From: an uncultured Allomuricauda sp.
Lineage (GTDB): Bacteria > Bacteroidota > Bacteroidia > Flavobacteriales > Flavobacteriaceae
Length of the DNA stretch: 64,000 bases
Reading direction: 5' to 3'
Assembly (NCBI RefSeq): GCF_947499585.1
Contig: NZ_CANMOO010000001.1
Span: 62,001 to 126,000 of the forward strand
This document shows, piece after piece, positions 35,534-45,344 of this stretch. A program made the position numbers and the translations under genes. Every line of letters begins with the position of its first letter. The first letter of the stretch is position 1. The notes beneath the pieces are model-generated. The model searched no databases. It was not told the DNA's origin and saw nothing but the letters and a program-made list of their open reading frames with translations.

Positions 35534-36358
35534 ATGTCAGTTAGAAAATTAAAACCGATAACCCCTGGACAGCGTTTTAGAGTAGTAAACGGATTTGACG
35601 CGATTACTACTGATAAGCCGGAGAAAAGCTTGCTTGCTCCGTTAAAAAAGTCTGGTGGTAGGAACAGTCAAGGAAAAATGACCATTCGCCATAGAGGTGG
35701 GGGGCATAAAAGAAGGTATCGTGTTATCGACTTCAAAAGAGATAAGCATGGTGTTGATGCTACTATTGTTTCAATCCAGTACGATCCTAATAGAACTGCA
35801 TTTATTGCACTAGTTGAATATAAAGATGGTGAGAAGAGATATGTAGTTGCTCAAAATGGAATGCAGGTAGGTCAGAAGGTTTCTTCTGGTACCAAGGCTG
35901 CTCCAGAAATTGGAAATGCGCTTCCTTTAGGTGAAATTCCATTGGGTACCATTATTTCTTGTATCGAACTAAGACCAGGTCAAGGAGCTGTAATGGCAAG
36001 AAGTGCAGGTACTTTTGCACAGTTAATGGCAAAAGATGGAAAGTTTGTTACAATCAAATTGCCATCTGGTGAAACACGTATGATATTGGCCAATTGTTTG
36101 GCTACTATTGGAGCTGTTTCTAACTCTGACCACCAACTGTTGGTATCTGGTAAAGCAGGTAGAAGCAGATGGTTGGGTAGAAGGCCAAGAACTAGGCCAG
36201 TAGCTATGAACCCTGTCGATCACCCAATGGGTGGTGGTGAAGGAAGGGCTTCTGGGGGTCATCCAAGATCTAAGAACGGTATTCCTGCTAAAGGATTTAG
36301 AACTCGTTCTAAGACAAAAGACACAAATAGATATATCATAGAACGTAGAAAGAAATAA
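35534..36358 (+). CDS. rplB: 50S ribosomal protein L2
   Basis: 274 residues, full length. [19 protein letters not shown], the [20 protein letters not shown] block and the C-terminal [20 protein letters not shown] block (including the His near the peptidyl-transferase centre) are intact. L2 is required for subunit association and peptidyl transfer. rpsS follows 12 bases later. Confidence 0.99.
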   Translation: MSVRKLKPITPGQRFRVVNGFDAITTDKPEKSLLAPLKKSGGRNSQGKMTIRHRGGGHKRRYRVIDFKRDKHGVDATIVSIQYDPNRTAFIALVEYKDGEKRYVVAQNGMQVGQKVSSGTKAAPEIGNALPLGEIPLGTIISCIELRPGQGAVMARSAGTFAQLMAKDGKFVTIKLPSGETRMILANCLATIGAVSNSDHQLLVSGKAGRSRWLGRRPRTRPVAMNPVDHPMGGGEGRASGGHPRSKNGIPAKGFRTRSKTKDTNRYIIERRKK

Positions 36359-36370
36359 AAGTAAAAGCAA

Positions 36371-36649
36371 ATGGCACGTTCATTAAAAAAAGGACCTTAC
36401 GTTCATTATAGTCTGGAGAAGAAAGTCCAGAACAATATAGATTCAGGTAAGAAAACGGTTATCAAAACATGGTCTAGAGCCTCAATGATAACACCAGATT
36501 TCGTAGGACAAACCATAGCAGTGCATAATGGGAGACAATTTGTTCCTGTTTATGTAACTGAGAACATGGTTGGTCACAAGCTTGGAGAATTTTCACCTAC
36601 AAGATCTTTTAGAGGTCATGCAGGAGCTAAAAACAAAGGAAAAAAGTAA
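36371..36649 (+). CDS. rpsS: 30S ribosomal protein S19
   Basis: 92 residues. [10 protein letters not shown] at the N-terminus and [20 protein letters not shown] and [20 protein letters not shown] are diagnostic. S19 forms a head complex with S13. It is 7 bases from rplV. Confidence 0.99.
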   Translation: MARSLKKGPYVHYSLEKKVQNNIDSGKKTVIKTWSRASMITPDFVGQTIAVHNGRQFVPVYVTENMVGHKLGEFSPTRSFRGHAGAKNKGKK

Positions 36650-36656
36650 GTAAGCT

Positions 36657-37064
36657 ATGGGAGTTCGTAAAAAACAAATGGCCGAAAGGTTAAAAGAGGA
36701 GAAAAAGCAACTTGCTTTTGCAAAGCTTAATAACTGCCCTACCTCACCAAGAAAGATGCGTTTAGTAGCTGACTTGATTAGAGGAAAACAGATAGAAATG
36801 GCGCTTGCAATTTTAAAGTTCAATTCAAAAGAAGCTTCTAGAAAATTGGAGAAACTTTTACTTTCTGCAATTGCTAACTGGGAGGCTAAGAATGAAGATG
36901 CAAGTATTGAAGATGCAGATCTTTTTATAAAGGAAATCCGAGTTGATGGTGGTACTATGTTGAAAAGATTGCGTCCAGCACCACAAGGTAGAGCACATAG
37001 AATTAGAAAACGTTCCAATCATGTTACCATGGTTTTGGAATCTAATAACAACGTTCAAAGCTAG
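36657..37064 (+). CDS. rplV: 50S ribosomal protein L22
   Basis: 135 residues. The start carries a short lysine-rich extension ([20 protein letters not shown]) before the family core [20 protein letters not shown]; the beta-hairpin that lines the exit tunnel ends in [20 protein letters not shown]. The extra 20 or so residues at the N-terminus are longer than in E. coli L22. It lies 8 bases before rpsC. Confidence 0.98.
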   Translation: MGVRKKQMAERLKEEKKQLAFAKLNNCPTSPRKMRLVADLIRGKQIEMALAILKFNSKEASRKLEKLLLSAIANWEAKNEDASIEDADLFIKEIRVDGGTMLKRLRPAPQGRAHRIRKRSNHVTMVLESNNNVQS

Positions 37065-37072
37065 AGTATAAT

Positions 37073-37789
37073 ATGGGACAGAAAACCAATCCGATAGGAA
37101 ATCGCTTAGGAATTATCAGAGGATGGGAATCCAACTGGTACGGCGGTAAAGATTACGGCGATAAGCTGGCTGAGGATGATAAAATAAGAAAATACATCCA
37201 TGCACGTTTGGCAAAAGCCAGTGTGTCTAGGGTTATTATTGAAAGAACTTTAAAGCTTATTACCATTACTATTACTACGGCAAGACCAGGTATTATTATT
37301 GGTAAGGGAGGTCAGGAAGTTGATAAGCTTAAAGAAGAGCTTAAGAAAATTACTGGTAAAGAAGTTCAGATCAATATTCATGAAATCAAAAGACCTGAGC
37401 TTGATGCCAATTTGGTAGCGGCAAGTGTTGCTAGACAGATTGAGAGCAGAATTTCATACAGACGTGCTATTAAGATGGCAGTTGCAGCAGCAATACGTAT
37501 GAATGCAGAAGGAATCAAGATTCAGATTTCTGGACGTTTGAACGGAGCTGAGATGGCACGTTCAGAGTCTTACAAGGAAGGAAGAATTCCATTGTCAACT
37601 TTCCGTGCAGATGTGGATTATGCTTTGCATGAAGCGCATACTACATATGGAAGATTGGGGATAAAAGTTTGGATAATGAAAGGTGAGGTTTATGGTAAAA
37701 GAGAACTTTCCCCATTAATAGGATTGTCCAAAGGTCAAGGAAAAGGCGGCAAACAAGATGGTAAAAAACCACAACGTCGTAGAAAGTAA
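37073..37789 (+). CDS. rpsC: 30S ribosomal protein S3
   Basis: 238 residues. [20 protein letters not shown] opens the protein; the KH domain contains [20 protein letters not shown], and [20 protein letters not shown] lies in the C-terminal domain at the mRNA entry. The tail is glycine/lysine-rich ([19 protein letters not shown]). It is 20 bases from rplP. Confidence 0.99.
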   Translation: MGQKTNPIGNRLGIIRGWESNWYGGKDYGDKLAEDDKIRKYIHARLAKASVSRVIIERTLKLITITITTARPGIIIGKGGQEVDKLKEELKKITGKEVQINIHEIKRPELDANLVAASVARQIESRISYRRAIKMAVAAAIRMNAEGIKIQISGRLNGAEMARSESYKEGRIPLSTFRADVDYALHEAHTTYGRLGIKVWIMKGEVYGKRELSPLIGLSKGQGKGGKQDGKKPQRRRK

Positions 37790-37809
37790 TAAGATAAAGT
37801 AAAGGTAAA

Positions 37810-38229
37810 ATGTTACAGCCAAAAAGAACAAAATTTCGTAAAGCCCAGAAGGGACGTATGAAAGGAGACTCCCAAAGAGGGCACCAACTTTCCAATGGAA
37901 TGTTTGGTATTAAGTCCTTGGATTCACACTTCATCACTTCCCGTCAGATAGAAGCTGCACGTATTGCTGCGACAAGGTACATGAAAAGGCAAGGTCAACT
38001 GTGGATTAAAATATTCCCGGACAAACCTATTACAAAAAAGCCTCTTGAAGTACGTATGGGTAAAGGTAAAGGTGCTCCTGAATATTTTGTTGCAGTTGTT
38101 AAGCCAGGAAGAATCATGTTTGAGGTAGCTGGAGTTCCAATGGACATTGCAAAAGAAGCATTGAGACTTGCCGCGCAAAAATTACCAGTGAAAACTAAGT
38201 TTATCGTAGCAAGGGATTATTCCGCTTAA
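37810..38229 (+). CDS. rplP: 50S ribosomal protein L16
   Basis: 139 residues. [40 protein letters not shown] and [20 protein letters not shown] are clear family blocks. L16 helps place the A-site tRNA elbow. Normal length and position between rpsC and rpmC. Confidence 0.99.
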   Translation: MLQPKRTKFRKAQKGRMKGDSQRGHQLSNGMFGIKSLDSHFITSRQIEAARIAATRYMKRQGQLWIKIFPDKPITKKPLEVRMGKGKGAPEYFVAVVKPGRIMFEVAGVPMDIAKEALRLAAQKLPVKTKFIVARDYSA

Positions 38230-38247
38230 TTTTTTATTGAGAAGAAG

Positions 38248-38439
38248 ATGAAACAATCAGAGATAAAAGAACTTTCAATTGAAGAGCTAAAAGAAAGGTT
38301 AGCTGAACATAAAAAACAACACGCTGATTTGAAAGTAGCGCATTCAGTTACTCCTTTGGAAAATCCTTTACAAATAAGAAAAACGAGAAGGACGGTGGCA
38401 AGACTTGCAACAGAATTAACAAAAAGGGAATTACAATAA
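38248..38439 (+). CDS. rpmC: 50S ribosomal protein L29
   Basis: 63 residues forming the two-helix L29 hairpin ([20 protein letters not shown], then [20 protein letters not shown]). It sits at the tunnel exit beside L23 and lies between rplP and rpsQ as in most bacteria. Confidence 0.98.
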   Translation: MKQSEIKELSIEELKERLAEHKKQHADLKVAHSVTPLENPLQIRKTRRTVARLATELTKRELQ

Positions 38440-38452
38440 TTGGTTCTGCCTT

Positions 38453-38710
38453 ATGGAAAAAAGAAATTTAAGAAAAGAAAGAATAGGGGTTGTTACCAGC
38501 AACAAAATGGAGAAATCGATTGTGGTTGCAGAGGTAAAGCGAGTAAAGCACCCTATGTACGGTAAATTCGTTTTGAAGACCAAGAAGTATGTTGCCCATG
38601 ACGAAAAGAATGATTGCAAAGAAGGTGACACTGTTAAAATAATGGAAACAAGACCATTGAGTAAGACTAAATGTTGGAGACTGGTTGAAATCCTTGAAAG
38701 AGCTAAATAA
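38453..38710 (+). CDS. rpsQ: 30S ribosomal protein S17
   Basis: 85 residues. [20 protein letters not shown] and [20 protein letters not shown] with the C-terminal [17 protein letters not shown] are diagnostic of S17, an early-binding OB-fold protein. Only 2 bases separate it from rplN. Confidence 0.99.
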   Translation: MEKRNLRKERIGVVTSNKMEKSIVVAEVKRVKHPMYGKFVLKTKKYVAHDEKNDCKEGDTVKIMETRPLSKTKCWRLVEILERAK

Positions 38711-38712
38711 TT

Positions 38713-39081
38713 ATGTTACAGCAAGAATCTAGATTAAAGGTCGCGGACAACACTGGTGCAAAAGAAGTTTTGACCATCCGCGTACTTGGGGGAACAAAAA
38801 GAAGATATGCTTCATTGGGAGATAAGATCGTAGTTACTGTTAAGGAAGCTGCCCCCAATGGTACTGTAAAAAAAGGTTCTGTTTCAACAGCTGTTGTGGT
38901 TCGTACAAAGAAAGAAGTAAGAAGACCAGATGGTTCTTACATCCGTTTTGATGACAACGCGTGTGTGTTATTGAATCCTACAGGTGAAATGAGAGGAACT
39001 AGGGTTTTTGGACCAGTTGCCAGAGAGCTTAGGGACAAGCAGTTCATGAAGATTGTTTCATTAGCTCCAGAGGTGCTTTAA
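38713..39081 (+). CDS. rplN: 50S ribosomal protein L14
   Basis: 122 residues. [59 protein letters not shown] are the family blocks. L14 forms an intersubunit bridge and binds the silencing factor RsfS. First gene of the classical spc segment. Confidence 0.99.
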   Translation: MLQQESRLKVADNTGAKEVLTIRVLGGTKRRYASLGDKIVVTVKEAAPNGTVKKGSVSTAVVVRTKKEVRRPDGSYIRFDDNACVLLNPTGEMRGTRVFGPVARELRDKQFMKIVSLAPEVL

Positions 39082-39097
39082 AAGAAATATCAGAAAG

Positions 39098-39409
39098 ATG
39101 AAGTTGAAAATAAAAACAGGGGATACGGTAAGAGTCGTTGCGGGAGACCACAAAGGCACTGAAGGTAAAGTACTTCAGCTTGACCGTGAAAAGAACAAAG
39201 CTATCGTAGAAGGAGCCAACATGGTTTCTAAACACGAAAAGCCAAGTGCAAAGAATCCTCAAGGAGGAATTGTGAAAAAAGAAGCTCCTATCCATATCTC
39301 CAATCTTTCGTTGATCGATCCAAAATCTGGAGAGAACACACGAGTAGGATATGAAATGAGAGATGGAAAGAAAGTTAGATTTGCGAAGAAATCCAATGAA
39401 GTAATTTAG
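39098..39409 (+). CDS. rplX: 50S ribosomal protein L24
   Basis: 103 residues with the KOW motif near the N-terminus ([20 protein letters not shown]) and [21 protein letters not shown]24 is an assembly-initiator protein at the tunnel exit. rplE starts 2 bases after its stop. Confidence 0.99.
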   Translation: MKLKIKTGDTVRVVAGDHKGTEGKVLQLDREKNKAIVEGANMVSKHEKPSAKNPQGGIVKKEAPIHISNLSLIDPKSGENTRVGYEMRDGKKVRFAKKSNEVI

Positions 39410-39411
39410 TT

Positions 39412-39963
39412 ATGAGTTACATTCCAAGATTAAAGACAGAATATAAGGAACGTGTTGTAAAAGCATTGTCCGAAGAGTTTGGTTACAAAAACGTAATGCA
39501 AGTTCCAAAGTTGGAGAAGATAGTTGTTAGCCGTGGGGTTGGTGCTGCTGTATCTGACAAGAAACTTATTGACCACGCGGTTGATGAGTTGACAAATATT
39601 ACCGGGCAAAAAGCGATTTCTACCCTTTCAAAAAAGGATGTTGCTTCTTTTAAATTGAGAAAAGGTATGCCAATTGGTGCCAAGGTAACTCTTAGAGGAG
39701 AAAGAATGTATGAATTTTTAGATAGATTGATTACATCTGCACTTCCTAGAGTAAGAGATTTTCAAGGAATAAAGGCTACAGGTTTTGACGGAAGAGGAAA
39801 TTACAGCCTAGGCGTTACTGAGCAAATCATTTTCCCAGAAATCAATATTGATAAAATCAACAGAATTAACGGTATGGATATCACATTCGTTACTACTGCG
39901 GAAACAGATAAAGAAGCAAAATCATTGTTAACCGAATTGGGATTACCCTTTAAAAAGAACTAA
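39412..39963 (+). CDS. rplE: 50S ribosomal protein L5
   Basis: 183 residues. [40 protein letters not shown] and [20 protein letters not shown] are diagnostic. L5 binds 5S rRNA and contacts the P-site tRNA. Tight spacing (2 bases) on both sides implies coupled translation. Confidence 0.99.
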   Translation: MSYIPRLKTEYKERVVKALSEEFGYKNVMQVPKLEKIVVSRGVGAAVSDKKLIDHAVDELTNITGQKAISTLSKKDVASFKLRKGMPIGAKVTLRGERMYEFLDRLITSALPRVRDFQGIKATGFDGRGNYSLGVTEQIIFPEINIDKINRINGMDITFVTTAETDKEAKSLLTELGLPFKKN

Positions 39964-39965
39964 GT

Positions 39966-40235
39966 ATGGCTAAGGAATCAATGAAAGCCCGTGAGGTAAA
40001 AAGGGCTAAAACGGTAGCAAAATATGCTGAAAAGAGAAAAGCTTTGAAAGAAGCTGGTGATTATGAGGCTCTACAAAAGCTTCCTAAAAACGCATCTCCA
40101 GTACGTATGCGTAACCGATGCAAATTGACTGGAAGGCCAAGAGGGTATATGAGAACATTTGGTATATCTAGGGTTACTTTTAGGGAAATGGCGAATCAAG
40201 GTTTGATCCCAGGAGTTAAAAAAGCAAGTTGGTAA
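39966..40235 (+). CDS. rpsN: 30S ribosomal protein S14 (zinc-free type)
   Basis: 89 residues. This is the long, zinc-free form: the region that carries paired CxxC in the short form reads [20 protein letters not shown] with a single Cys, then [20 protein letters not shown]. It therefore does not depend on zinc. Position between rplE and rpsH is standard. Confidence 0.99.
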   Translation: MAKESMKAREVKRAKTVAKYAEKRKALKEAGDYEALQKLPKNASPVRMRNRCKLTGRPRGYMRTFGISRVTFREMANQGLIPGVKKASW

Positions 40236-40252
40236 ACAGATAAAGAAAAGAA

Positions 40253-40651
40253 ATGCTTACAGATCCAATTTCAGATTATTTGACCAGAATTAGAAATGCC
40301 AGTAGTGCAGGTCATAGGGTAGTGGATATTCCCGCTTCCAATCTAAAAAGACAGATTACCAAAATATTGTTCGATCAAGGATATATTTTGAGCTACAAGT
40401 TCGAGGATAACAAAGTTCAGGGGAACATTAAAATTGCCTTGAAGTATGATAAGTTTACCAAAGAGCCAGTTATTAAAAAATTGCAAAGGGTGAGTAAACC
40501 TGGACTACGTAAATATACGGGTTCAGATGAATTGCCAAGAGTTCTTAACGGCTTGGGTGTTGCTATTATTTCAACATCTCATGGAGTTATGACAAGCAAA
40601 CAAGCTAAGCAGGATAACGTTGGTGGCGAAGTTTTGTGCTACGTTTATTAA
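40253..40651 (+). CDS. rpsH: 30S ribosomal protein S8
   Basis: 132 residues. DPISDYLTRIRNASSAGHRV opens it, and the rRNA-binding C-terminus reads GVAIISTSHGVMTSKQAKQD. In E. coli S8 represses the spc operon by binding near rplE; no obvious S8-site mimic was identified here by eye. Confidence 0.99.
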   Translation: MLTDPISDYLTRIRNASSAGHRVVDIPASNLKRQITKILFDQGYILSYKFEDNKVQGNIKIALKYDKFTKEPVIKKLQRVSKPGLRKYTGSDELPRVLNGLGVAIISTSHGVMTSKQAKQDNVGGEVLCYVY

Positions 40652-40670
40652 TTGAGTAAAGAGAAAAAAA

Positions 40671-41213
40671 ATGTCTAGAATAGGTAACAATCCAATTACA
40701 ATTCCTGATGGTGTCACGGTAGAAGTGAACGAGAATGTAGTTACCGTTAAAGGTAAGTTGGGAGAGTTGTCCCAAGAATTTTCAGGGGTTGCGGTAAAGG
40801 TTGAAGATGGAAATGTTCATGTGGCCAGACCTTCAGATTCCAAAGAACATAAAGCCAAACATGGTCTTTACAGATCATTGGTCTTAAATATGGTTGAAGG
40901 AGTTTCCAAAGGATGGACCAAAGAACTTGAATTGGTCGGTGTAGGTTACAGAGCAAGCAACCAAGGACAAAAATTGGATTTGGCTTTAGGTTTCTCTCAC
41001 AATATTGTAATGAATATTGCTTCAGAAGTAAAAATTGAAGCTATTTCTGAAAAAGGGAAGAACCCGATCATAAAATTAACGTCTCATGACAAACAATTGG
41101 TTGGTCAAGTGGCTGCCAAAATAAGAGCTTTCCGTAAGCCTGAGCCTTACAAAGGAAAAGGAATCAAGTTTGTAGGTGAGCAACTAAGAAGAAAAGCCGG
41201 TAAATCAGCATAA
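40671..41213 (+). CDS. rplF: 50S ribosomal protein L6
   Basis: 180 residues with two similar alpha/beta domains. [40 protein letters not shown] and [20 protein letters not shown] are diagnostic. L6 lies near the GTPase-associated centre and the sarcin-ricin loop. Confidence 0.99.
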   Translation: MSRIGNNPITIPDGVTVEVNENVVTVKGKLGELSQEFSGVAVKVEDGNVHVARPSDSKEHKAKHGLYRSLVLNMVEGVSKGWTKELELVGVGYRASNQGQKLDLALGFSHNIVMNIASEVKIEAISEKGKNPIIKLTSHDKQLVGQVAAKIRAFRKPEPYKGKGIKFVGEQLRRKAGKSA

Positions 41214-41224
41214 TAAGTAGTAAG

Positions 41225-41578
41225 ATGGGATTATCTAAGACGGAAAGAAAATTACGAATCAGAAGAAGAATACGAAAAGTTTCTGCTGGTACTGAAACAA
41301 GACCAAGATTGTCTGTTTTCAGAAGTAATAAAGAGATATACGCTCAATTGATTGATGATAACAATGGTGTCACATTGGCAGCTGCATCATCAAGAGATAA
41401 AGGTGTAGATGCAAAAGGAACAAAAATTGAGATTGCAAGCCAAGTTGGTAAAGCAATTGCAGAGAAAGCTGCAAAACTAGGTTTTGAAACGGTAGCTTTT
41501 GATAGAGGTGGAAACCTTTACCACGGAAGGGTTAAATCATTAGCTGAAGGAGCTAGGGAAGCAGGACTTAAATTCTAA
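41225..41578 (+). CDS. rplR: 50S ribosomal protein L18
   Basis: 117 residues. A basic N-terminus ([20 protein letters not shown]) precedes [20 protein letters not shown], and [20 protein letters not shown] closes the protein. It binds 5S rRNA with L5. Confidence 0.99.
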   Translation: MGLSKTERKLRIRRRIRKVSAGTETRPRLSVFRSNKEIYAQLIDDNNGVTLAAASSRDKGVDAKGTKIEIASQVGKAIAEKAAKLGFETVAFDRGGNLYHGRVKSLAEGAREAGLKF

Positions 41579-41584
41579 TAAACT

Positions 41585-42109
41585 ATGTACCAGAAATACA
41601 AAAACGTAGAAACAGTTAAGCCAGGTGGACTGGAGTTGAAAGATCGTTTGGTTGGTGTCCAAAGGGTTACTAAAGTTACCAAAGGTGGTAGAGCATTCGG
41701 TTTTTCGGCAATTGTTGTTGTTGGTGATGAGAATGGTGTGGTAGGACATGGTTTAGGAAAATCCAAAGAAGTTGCTACTGCTATTGCCAAAGCTATTGAA
41801 GATGCTAAAAAGAATTTGATAAGAATTCCTTTGAACAAAGGAACGCTACCTCATGAGCAGAAAGGAAAGTACGGTGGTGCACGAGTATATATTCAGCCAG
41901 CATCTCATGGTACGGGAGTTATTGCAGGTGGTGCGGTTAGAGCAGTATTGGAAGCAGTAGGAGTACATGATGTACTTTCAAAATCACAAGGTTCTTCCAA
42001 TCCTCATAATGTTGTTAAAGCCACTTTTGATGCGCTTTTACAATTAAGAGGTGCACAAACAGTAGCTAACCAAAGAGGTATTTCTTTAGAAAAAGTCTTT
42101 AAGGGATAA
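41585..42109 (+). CDS. rpsE: 30S ribosomal protein S5
   Basis: 174 residues. [20 protein letters not shown] (double-stranded-RNA-binding domain) and [20 protein letters not shown] followed by [16 protein letters not shown] are diagnostic. S5 affects decoding fidelity. rpmD follows after 13 bases. Confidence 0.99.
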   Translation: MYQKYKNVETVKPGGLELKDRLVGVQRVTKVTKGGRAFGFSAIVVVGDENGVVGHGLGKSKEVATAIAKAIEDAKKNLIRIPLNKGTLPHEQKGKYGGARVYIQPASHGTGVIAGGAVRAVLEAVGVHDVLSKSQGSSNPHNVVKATFDALLQLRGAQTVANQRGISLEKVFKG

Positions 42110-42122
42110 ATAAGAGGATATT

Positions 42123-42302
42123 ATGTCAAAGATTAAGGTTAAACAAGTAAAGAGCGCTATTAAGAGAACTCAAAACCAAAAAAGGACTTTGGAGGCTCTT
42201 GGTTTGCGCAAGATTGGGCATGTTGTTGAGCATGATGCAACGCCTAATATCCTTGGAATGATAAATAAGGTAAAACACTTGGTTTCCACTGAGGAAGCTT
42301 AA
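42123..42302 (+). CDS. rpmD: 50S ribosomal protein L30
   Basis: A 59-residue protein starting at ATG 42123: SKIKVKQVKSAIKRTQNQKR, then LEALGLRKIGHVVEHDATPN and ILGMINKVKHLV. The single ferredoxin-like L30 fold and the position between rpsE and rplO are diagnostic. The stop is at 42300-42302, 13 bases before rplO. Confidence 0.98.
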   Translation: MSKIKVKQVKSAIKRTQNQKRTLEALGLRKIGHVVEHDATPNILGMINKVKHLVSTEEA

Positions 42303-42315
42303 AATATAACGGTAC

Positions 42316-42768
42316 ATGGATTTACATAATCTTAAACCAGCAGAAGGCGCTGTTAACAGAGATGGAAAACGCTTAGGAAGAGGTCAAGCCTCTGGTAAAG
42401 GCGGAACTGCCGCAAGAGGGCATAAGGGTGCAAAGTCTAGATCAGGATATTCCAAGAAGATTGGTTTTGAAGGTGGACAAATGCCTTTGCAACGTCGTGT
42501 TCCTAAATTTGGTTTTAAGAACATCAACAGAAAGGAATACCAAGGAATCAATTTGAGCAAATTGCAAGAATTGGTGGACAATGGTACACTTAAAAAAGAA
42601 GTGACCTTGGATATTCTTGTTGAAAACAGATTGGCACACAAGAATGATTTGGTGAAAATTTTAGGAAATGGCGAATTAAAAGCATCCCTTAAAATTTCAG
42701 TACATAAATTTACTGCTTCTGCTAAAGCAGCGATTGAAGCCGCAGGAGGTGAAGCAATAAGTTTATAA
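42316..42768 (+). CDS. rplO: 50S ribosomal protein L15
   Basis: 150 residues. [40 protein letters not shown] and [20 protein letters not shown] form the glycine-rich extended N-terminus typical of L15. It is 10 bases before secY, keeping ribosomal and export genes in one transcript. Confidence 0.99.
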   Translation: MDLHNLKPAEGAVNRDGKRLGRGQASGKGGTAARGHKGAKSRSGYSKKIGFEGGQMPLQRRVPKFGFKNINRKEYQGINLSKLQELVDNGTLKKEVTLDILVENRLAHKNDLVKILGNGELKASLKISVHKFTASAKAAIEAAGGEAISL

Positions 42769-42778
42769 GAAAAATAGC

Positions 42779-44122
42779 ATGAAGAAATTTATTGAGACCA
42801 TATCAAATATTTGGAAGATAGAAGAACTAAGACAACGAATCCTCGTTACCCTTGGTTTACTTATAGTGTACCGTTTTGGTGCCCAAGTTGTTCTTCCTGG
42901 TATTGATACTTCCCAATTGGCGCAATTAACCTCTAATACCGAACAAGGTATTTTAGGGATTCTTAATGCTTTTACCGGTGGAGCTTTTGCAAATGCTTCT
43001 GTTTTTGCATTGGGTATTATGCCATATATCTCTGCTTCTATTGTAGTTCAACTAATGGGAATTGCTATTCCCTATTTGCAAAAATTGCAGAAAGAAGGAG
43101 AAAGTGGTAGAAAGACCATAAATCAAATTACTAGATGGCTGACCATTGCTATCTGTATTGTTCAAGCTCCAGCATATTTGTTTGGTCTAGGTGCTCTTGG
43201 AGTTCCAGACAGTGCTTTTATATTGGGAAAAGGACCTGATTTCATCATCCCTGCCGTAATCATATTGGTTACAGGATGTGTGTTTGCCATGTGGTTGGGA
43301 GAAAAAATTACAGATAAAGGTATTGGAAACGGTATTTCTTTATTGATTATGATTGGTATTATAGCAACATTGCCACAATCATTTGTTCAAGAATTTATTT
43401 CTAGAACAGCTAACAATACTGGTGGTATCATGTTTATACTTATAGAAGTTATCATTTGGTTCTTGGTAATATTAGCCAGTGTCCTTTTGGTAATGGCAAT
43501 AAGACAAATTCCAGTGCAGTATGCTAGAAGAACTGCTTCAGGAGGTTATGAGAAAAACATTATGGGATCTAGACAATATATTCCATTAAAGTTGAATGCA
43601 TCTGGAGTAATGCCTATCATTTTTGCACAAGCAATTATGTTTGCACCAAGTTTATTGGGTAGAACATTTAATGATACAGCTGTTGGCCAATGGATGGAAG
43701 TCCAGTTTGCTGATATATTTGGATTGGCATATAATATCCTGTTTGCTGTGTTGATCATCATATTTACTTATTTCTATACGGCTATTACTGTTCCTACGAA
43801 TAAAATGGCTGATGATTTAAAAAGAAGCGGTGGATTTATTCCAGGAATACGACCTGGTAAGGAAACTGGGGATTACTTGGATAAAATTATGTCGTTGATT
43901 ACATTGCCTGGTTCTGTTTTCTTGGCACTATTAGCGGTTTTACCTGCTGTGGTTGTAAAGTTGATGGATGTACAAGCTGGTTGGGCGTTGTTCTATGGTG
44001 GTACATCGCTGTTGATTATGGTGGGTGTTGCAATCGACACGGTACAACAAGTAAATTCATATTTGTTGAACAGACATTATGATGGTTTGATGAAAACCGG
44101 TAAAAATAGAAAAGTAGCATAA
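42779..44122 (+). CDS. secY: preprotein translocase subunit SecY
   Basis: 447 residues with ten membrane helices. The N-terminal ELRQRILVTLGLLIVYRFGA, the plug-region GGAFANASVFALGIMPYISA, the ARRTASGGYE segment in the cytoplasmic region and RSGGFIPGIRPGKET in the C5 loop are diagnostic. SecY is the channel of the Sec translocon in the inner membrane. No adk or map gene follows; infA begins 3 bases later. Confidence 0.99.
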   Translation: MKKFIETISNIWKIEELRQRILVTLGLLIVYRFGAQVVLPGIDTSQLAQLTSNTEQGILGILNAFTGGAFANASVFALGIMPYISASIVVQLMGIAIPYLQKLQKEGESGRKTINQITRWLTIAICIVQAPAYLFGLGALGVPDSAFILGKGPDFIIPAVIILVTGCVFAMWLGEKITDKGIGNGISLLIMIGIIATLPQSFVQEFISRTANNTGGIMFILIEVIIWFLVILASVLLVMAIRQIPVQYARRTASGGYEKNIMGSRQYIPLKLNASGVMPIIFAQAIMFAPSLLGRTFNDTAVGQWMEVQFADIFGLAYNILFAVLIIIFTYFYTAITVPTNKMADDLKRSGGFIPGIRPGKETGDYLDKIMSLITLPGSVFLALLAVLPAVVVKLMDVQAGWALFYGGTSLLIMVGVAIDTVQQVNSYLLNRHYDGLMKTGKNRKVA

Positions 44123-44125
44123 TTT

Positions 44126-44341
44126 ATGGCAAAGCAGCCAGCAATAGAACAAGACGGAACAATAATAGAAGCATTGTCAAATGCAATGTTCCGGGTAGAA
44201 TTAGAAAACGGGCATGTTGTTACGGCACATATCTCTGGGAAAATGCGTATGCATTATATAAAATTACTTCCTGGGGACAAGGTAAAACTTGAAATGAGCC
44301 CATACGATTTAACAAAAGCAAGAATTACTTACAGATACTAA
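44126..44341 (+). CDS. infA: translation initiation factor IF-1
   Basis: 71 residues, one OB fold. [40 protein letters not shown] and [20 protein letters not shown] match IF-1 throughout. IF-1 occupies the A site during initiation. It lies directly between secY and rpmJ. Confidence 0.99.
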   Translation: MAKQPAIEQDGTIIEALSNAMFRVELENGHVVTAHISGKMRMHYIKLLPGDKVKLEMSPYDLTKARITYRY

Positions 44342-44345
44342 TACG

Positions 44346-44462
44346 ATGAAAGTAAGAGCATCAATAAAGAAGAGAAGCGCCGAATGCAAGATAGTTCGCA
44401 GAAAAGGCAGATTATACGTAATCAACAAAAAGAATCCTAGATTTAAACAAAGACAAGGGTAA
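44346..44462 (+). CDS. rpmJ: 50S ribosomal protein L36
   Basis: A 38-residue protein starting ATG 44346: [20 protein letters not shown], then [17 protein letters not shown]. The four-ligand zinc ribbon of the common form is reduced: only one Cys (Cys14) is present, with no final CxxxxH, so this is the zinc-independent form. rpsM starts 2 bases after the stop. Confidence 0.97.
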   Translation: MKVRASIKKRSAECKIVRRKGRLYVINKKNPRFKQRQG

Positions 44463-44464
44463 TT

Positions 44465-44839
44465 ATGGCAAGAATCGCAGGGGTAGATATACCTAAACAG
44501 AAGCGTGGAGTTATTTCACTTACCTACATTTATGGAATAGGTAAAAGTAGAGCCCAAGAAATTTTAGAAAAAGCCCAAGTAAGTGAGGATACTAAGGTTT
44601 CAGATTGGAGTGATGATGAAATAGGAAGAATTAGGGAAACTATTTCTTCTTTCACTATTGAAGGTGAACTTCGTTCAGAGACACAATTGAACATCAAACG
44701 ACTGATGGATATTGGTTGTTACCGTGGAATTCGTCATAGATCTGGATTGCCACTAAGAGGTCAACGTACCAAGAATAACTCTAGGACGAGAAAAGGAAAA
44801 AGAAAAACGGTTGCCAACAAGAAGAAAGCAACTAAATAA
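44465..44839 (+). CDS. rpsM: 30S ribosomal protein S13
   Basis: 124 residues. [32 protein letters not shown] (helix-two-turn-helix) and [20 protein letters not shown] are diagnostic; the C-terminal tail reaching the P-site tRNA is rich in Arg/Lys. First gene of the alpha segment. The E. coli S4-binding pseudoknot overlaps the rpsM start, but only 2 bases separate rpmJ and rpsM here. Confidence 0.99.
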   Translation: MARIAGVDIPKQKRGVISLTYIYGIGKSRAQEILEKAQVSEDTKVSDWSDDEIGRIRETISSFTIEGELRSETQLNIKRLMDIGCYRGIRHRSGLPLRGQRTKNNSRTRKGKRKTVANKKKATK

Positions 44840-44851
44840 TAGGTAGGTATT

Positions 44852-45244
44852 ATGGCAAAGGCAAGTACTAAAACAGCTAAAAAGCGCAAAGTAATAGTAG
44901 AATCTACAGGTGAGGCACATGTTACTGCTTCATTTAACAATATCATTATTTCTTTGACCAATAAAAAAGGAGATGTGATTTCTTGGTCATCTGCTGGTAA
45001 ACTGGGTTTTAGGGGTTCTAAAAAGAACACACCTTATGCAGCTCAGGTTGCAGCTGAAGATTGTGCTAAAGTTGCACATGAGGCAGGTCTAAGAAAAGTA
45101 AAAGTATATGTAAAAGGACCAGGAAATGGTAGGGAATCTGCCATTCGTTCTATTCATAATGCTGGTATAGAAGTAACAGAAATAGTTGATGTTACCCCAC
45201 TTCCGCACAACGGTTGTAGACCACCAAAAAGAAGAAGAGTTTAA
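44852..45244 (+). CDS. rpsK: 30S ribosomal protein S11
   Basis: 130 residues. [40 protein letters not shown] and the C-terminal [18 protein letters not shown] are diagnostic. S11 lies on the platform near the E site. The Asn-Gly in PHNGC is the known isoaspartate site of the family. Confidence 0.99.
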   Translation: MAKASTKTAKKRKVIVESTGEAHVTASFNNIIISLTNKKGDVISWSSAGKLGFRGSKKNTPYAAQVAAEDCAKVAHEAGLRKVKVYVKGPGNGRESAIRSIHNAGIEVTEIVDVTPLPHNGCRPPKRRRV

Positions 45245-45258
45245 TTATTTTATAAAAC

Positions 45259-45331
45259 GGCCCGTTAGGGTCTTCATGAAAGTGCTTTATAGATTATCGA
45301 AGGATAAGCCTTAATTCATAATCGCACTTTC
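45259..45331 (+). promoter_or_regulatory. two-hairpin RNA leader upstream of rpsD
   Basis: Hairpin A is GGCCC (45259-45263) with GGGTC (45268-45272) around GTTA, with one G-U pair. Hairpin B is nested: GAAAGTGC (45278-45285) with GCACTTTC (45324-45331); inside it GATTAT (45292-45297) with ATAATC (45318-45323); and AAGG (45300-45303) with CCTT (45309-45312). The two outer stems abut on the 3' side and leave a six-base bulge on the 5' side. It ends 13 bases before the rpsD start, where it could block ribosome access. By analogy with S4 autoregulation elsewhere it may be an S4-binding site; that is inference. Confidence 0.55.
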
Positions 45332-45344
45332 CAATTTAAAGAAG

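Noticed and set aside
36593..37018. 141-residue minus-strand ORF over rplV
   Set aside because: It is the antisense shadow of the ribosomal gene; composition (Phe/Ser-rich) and lack of family features show no coding signal.
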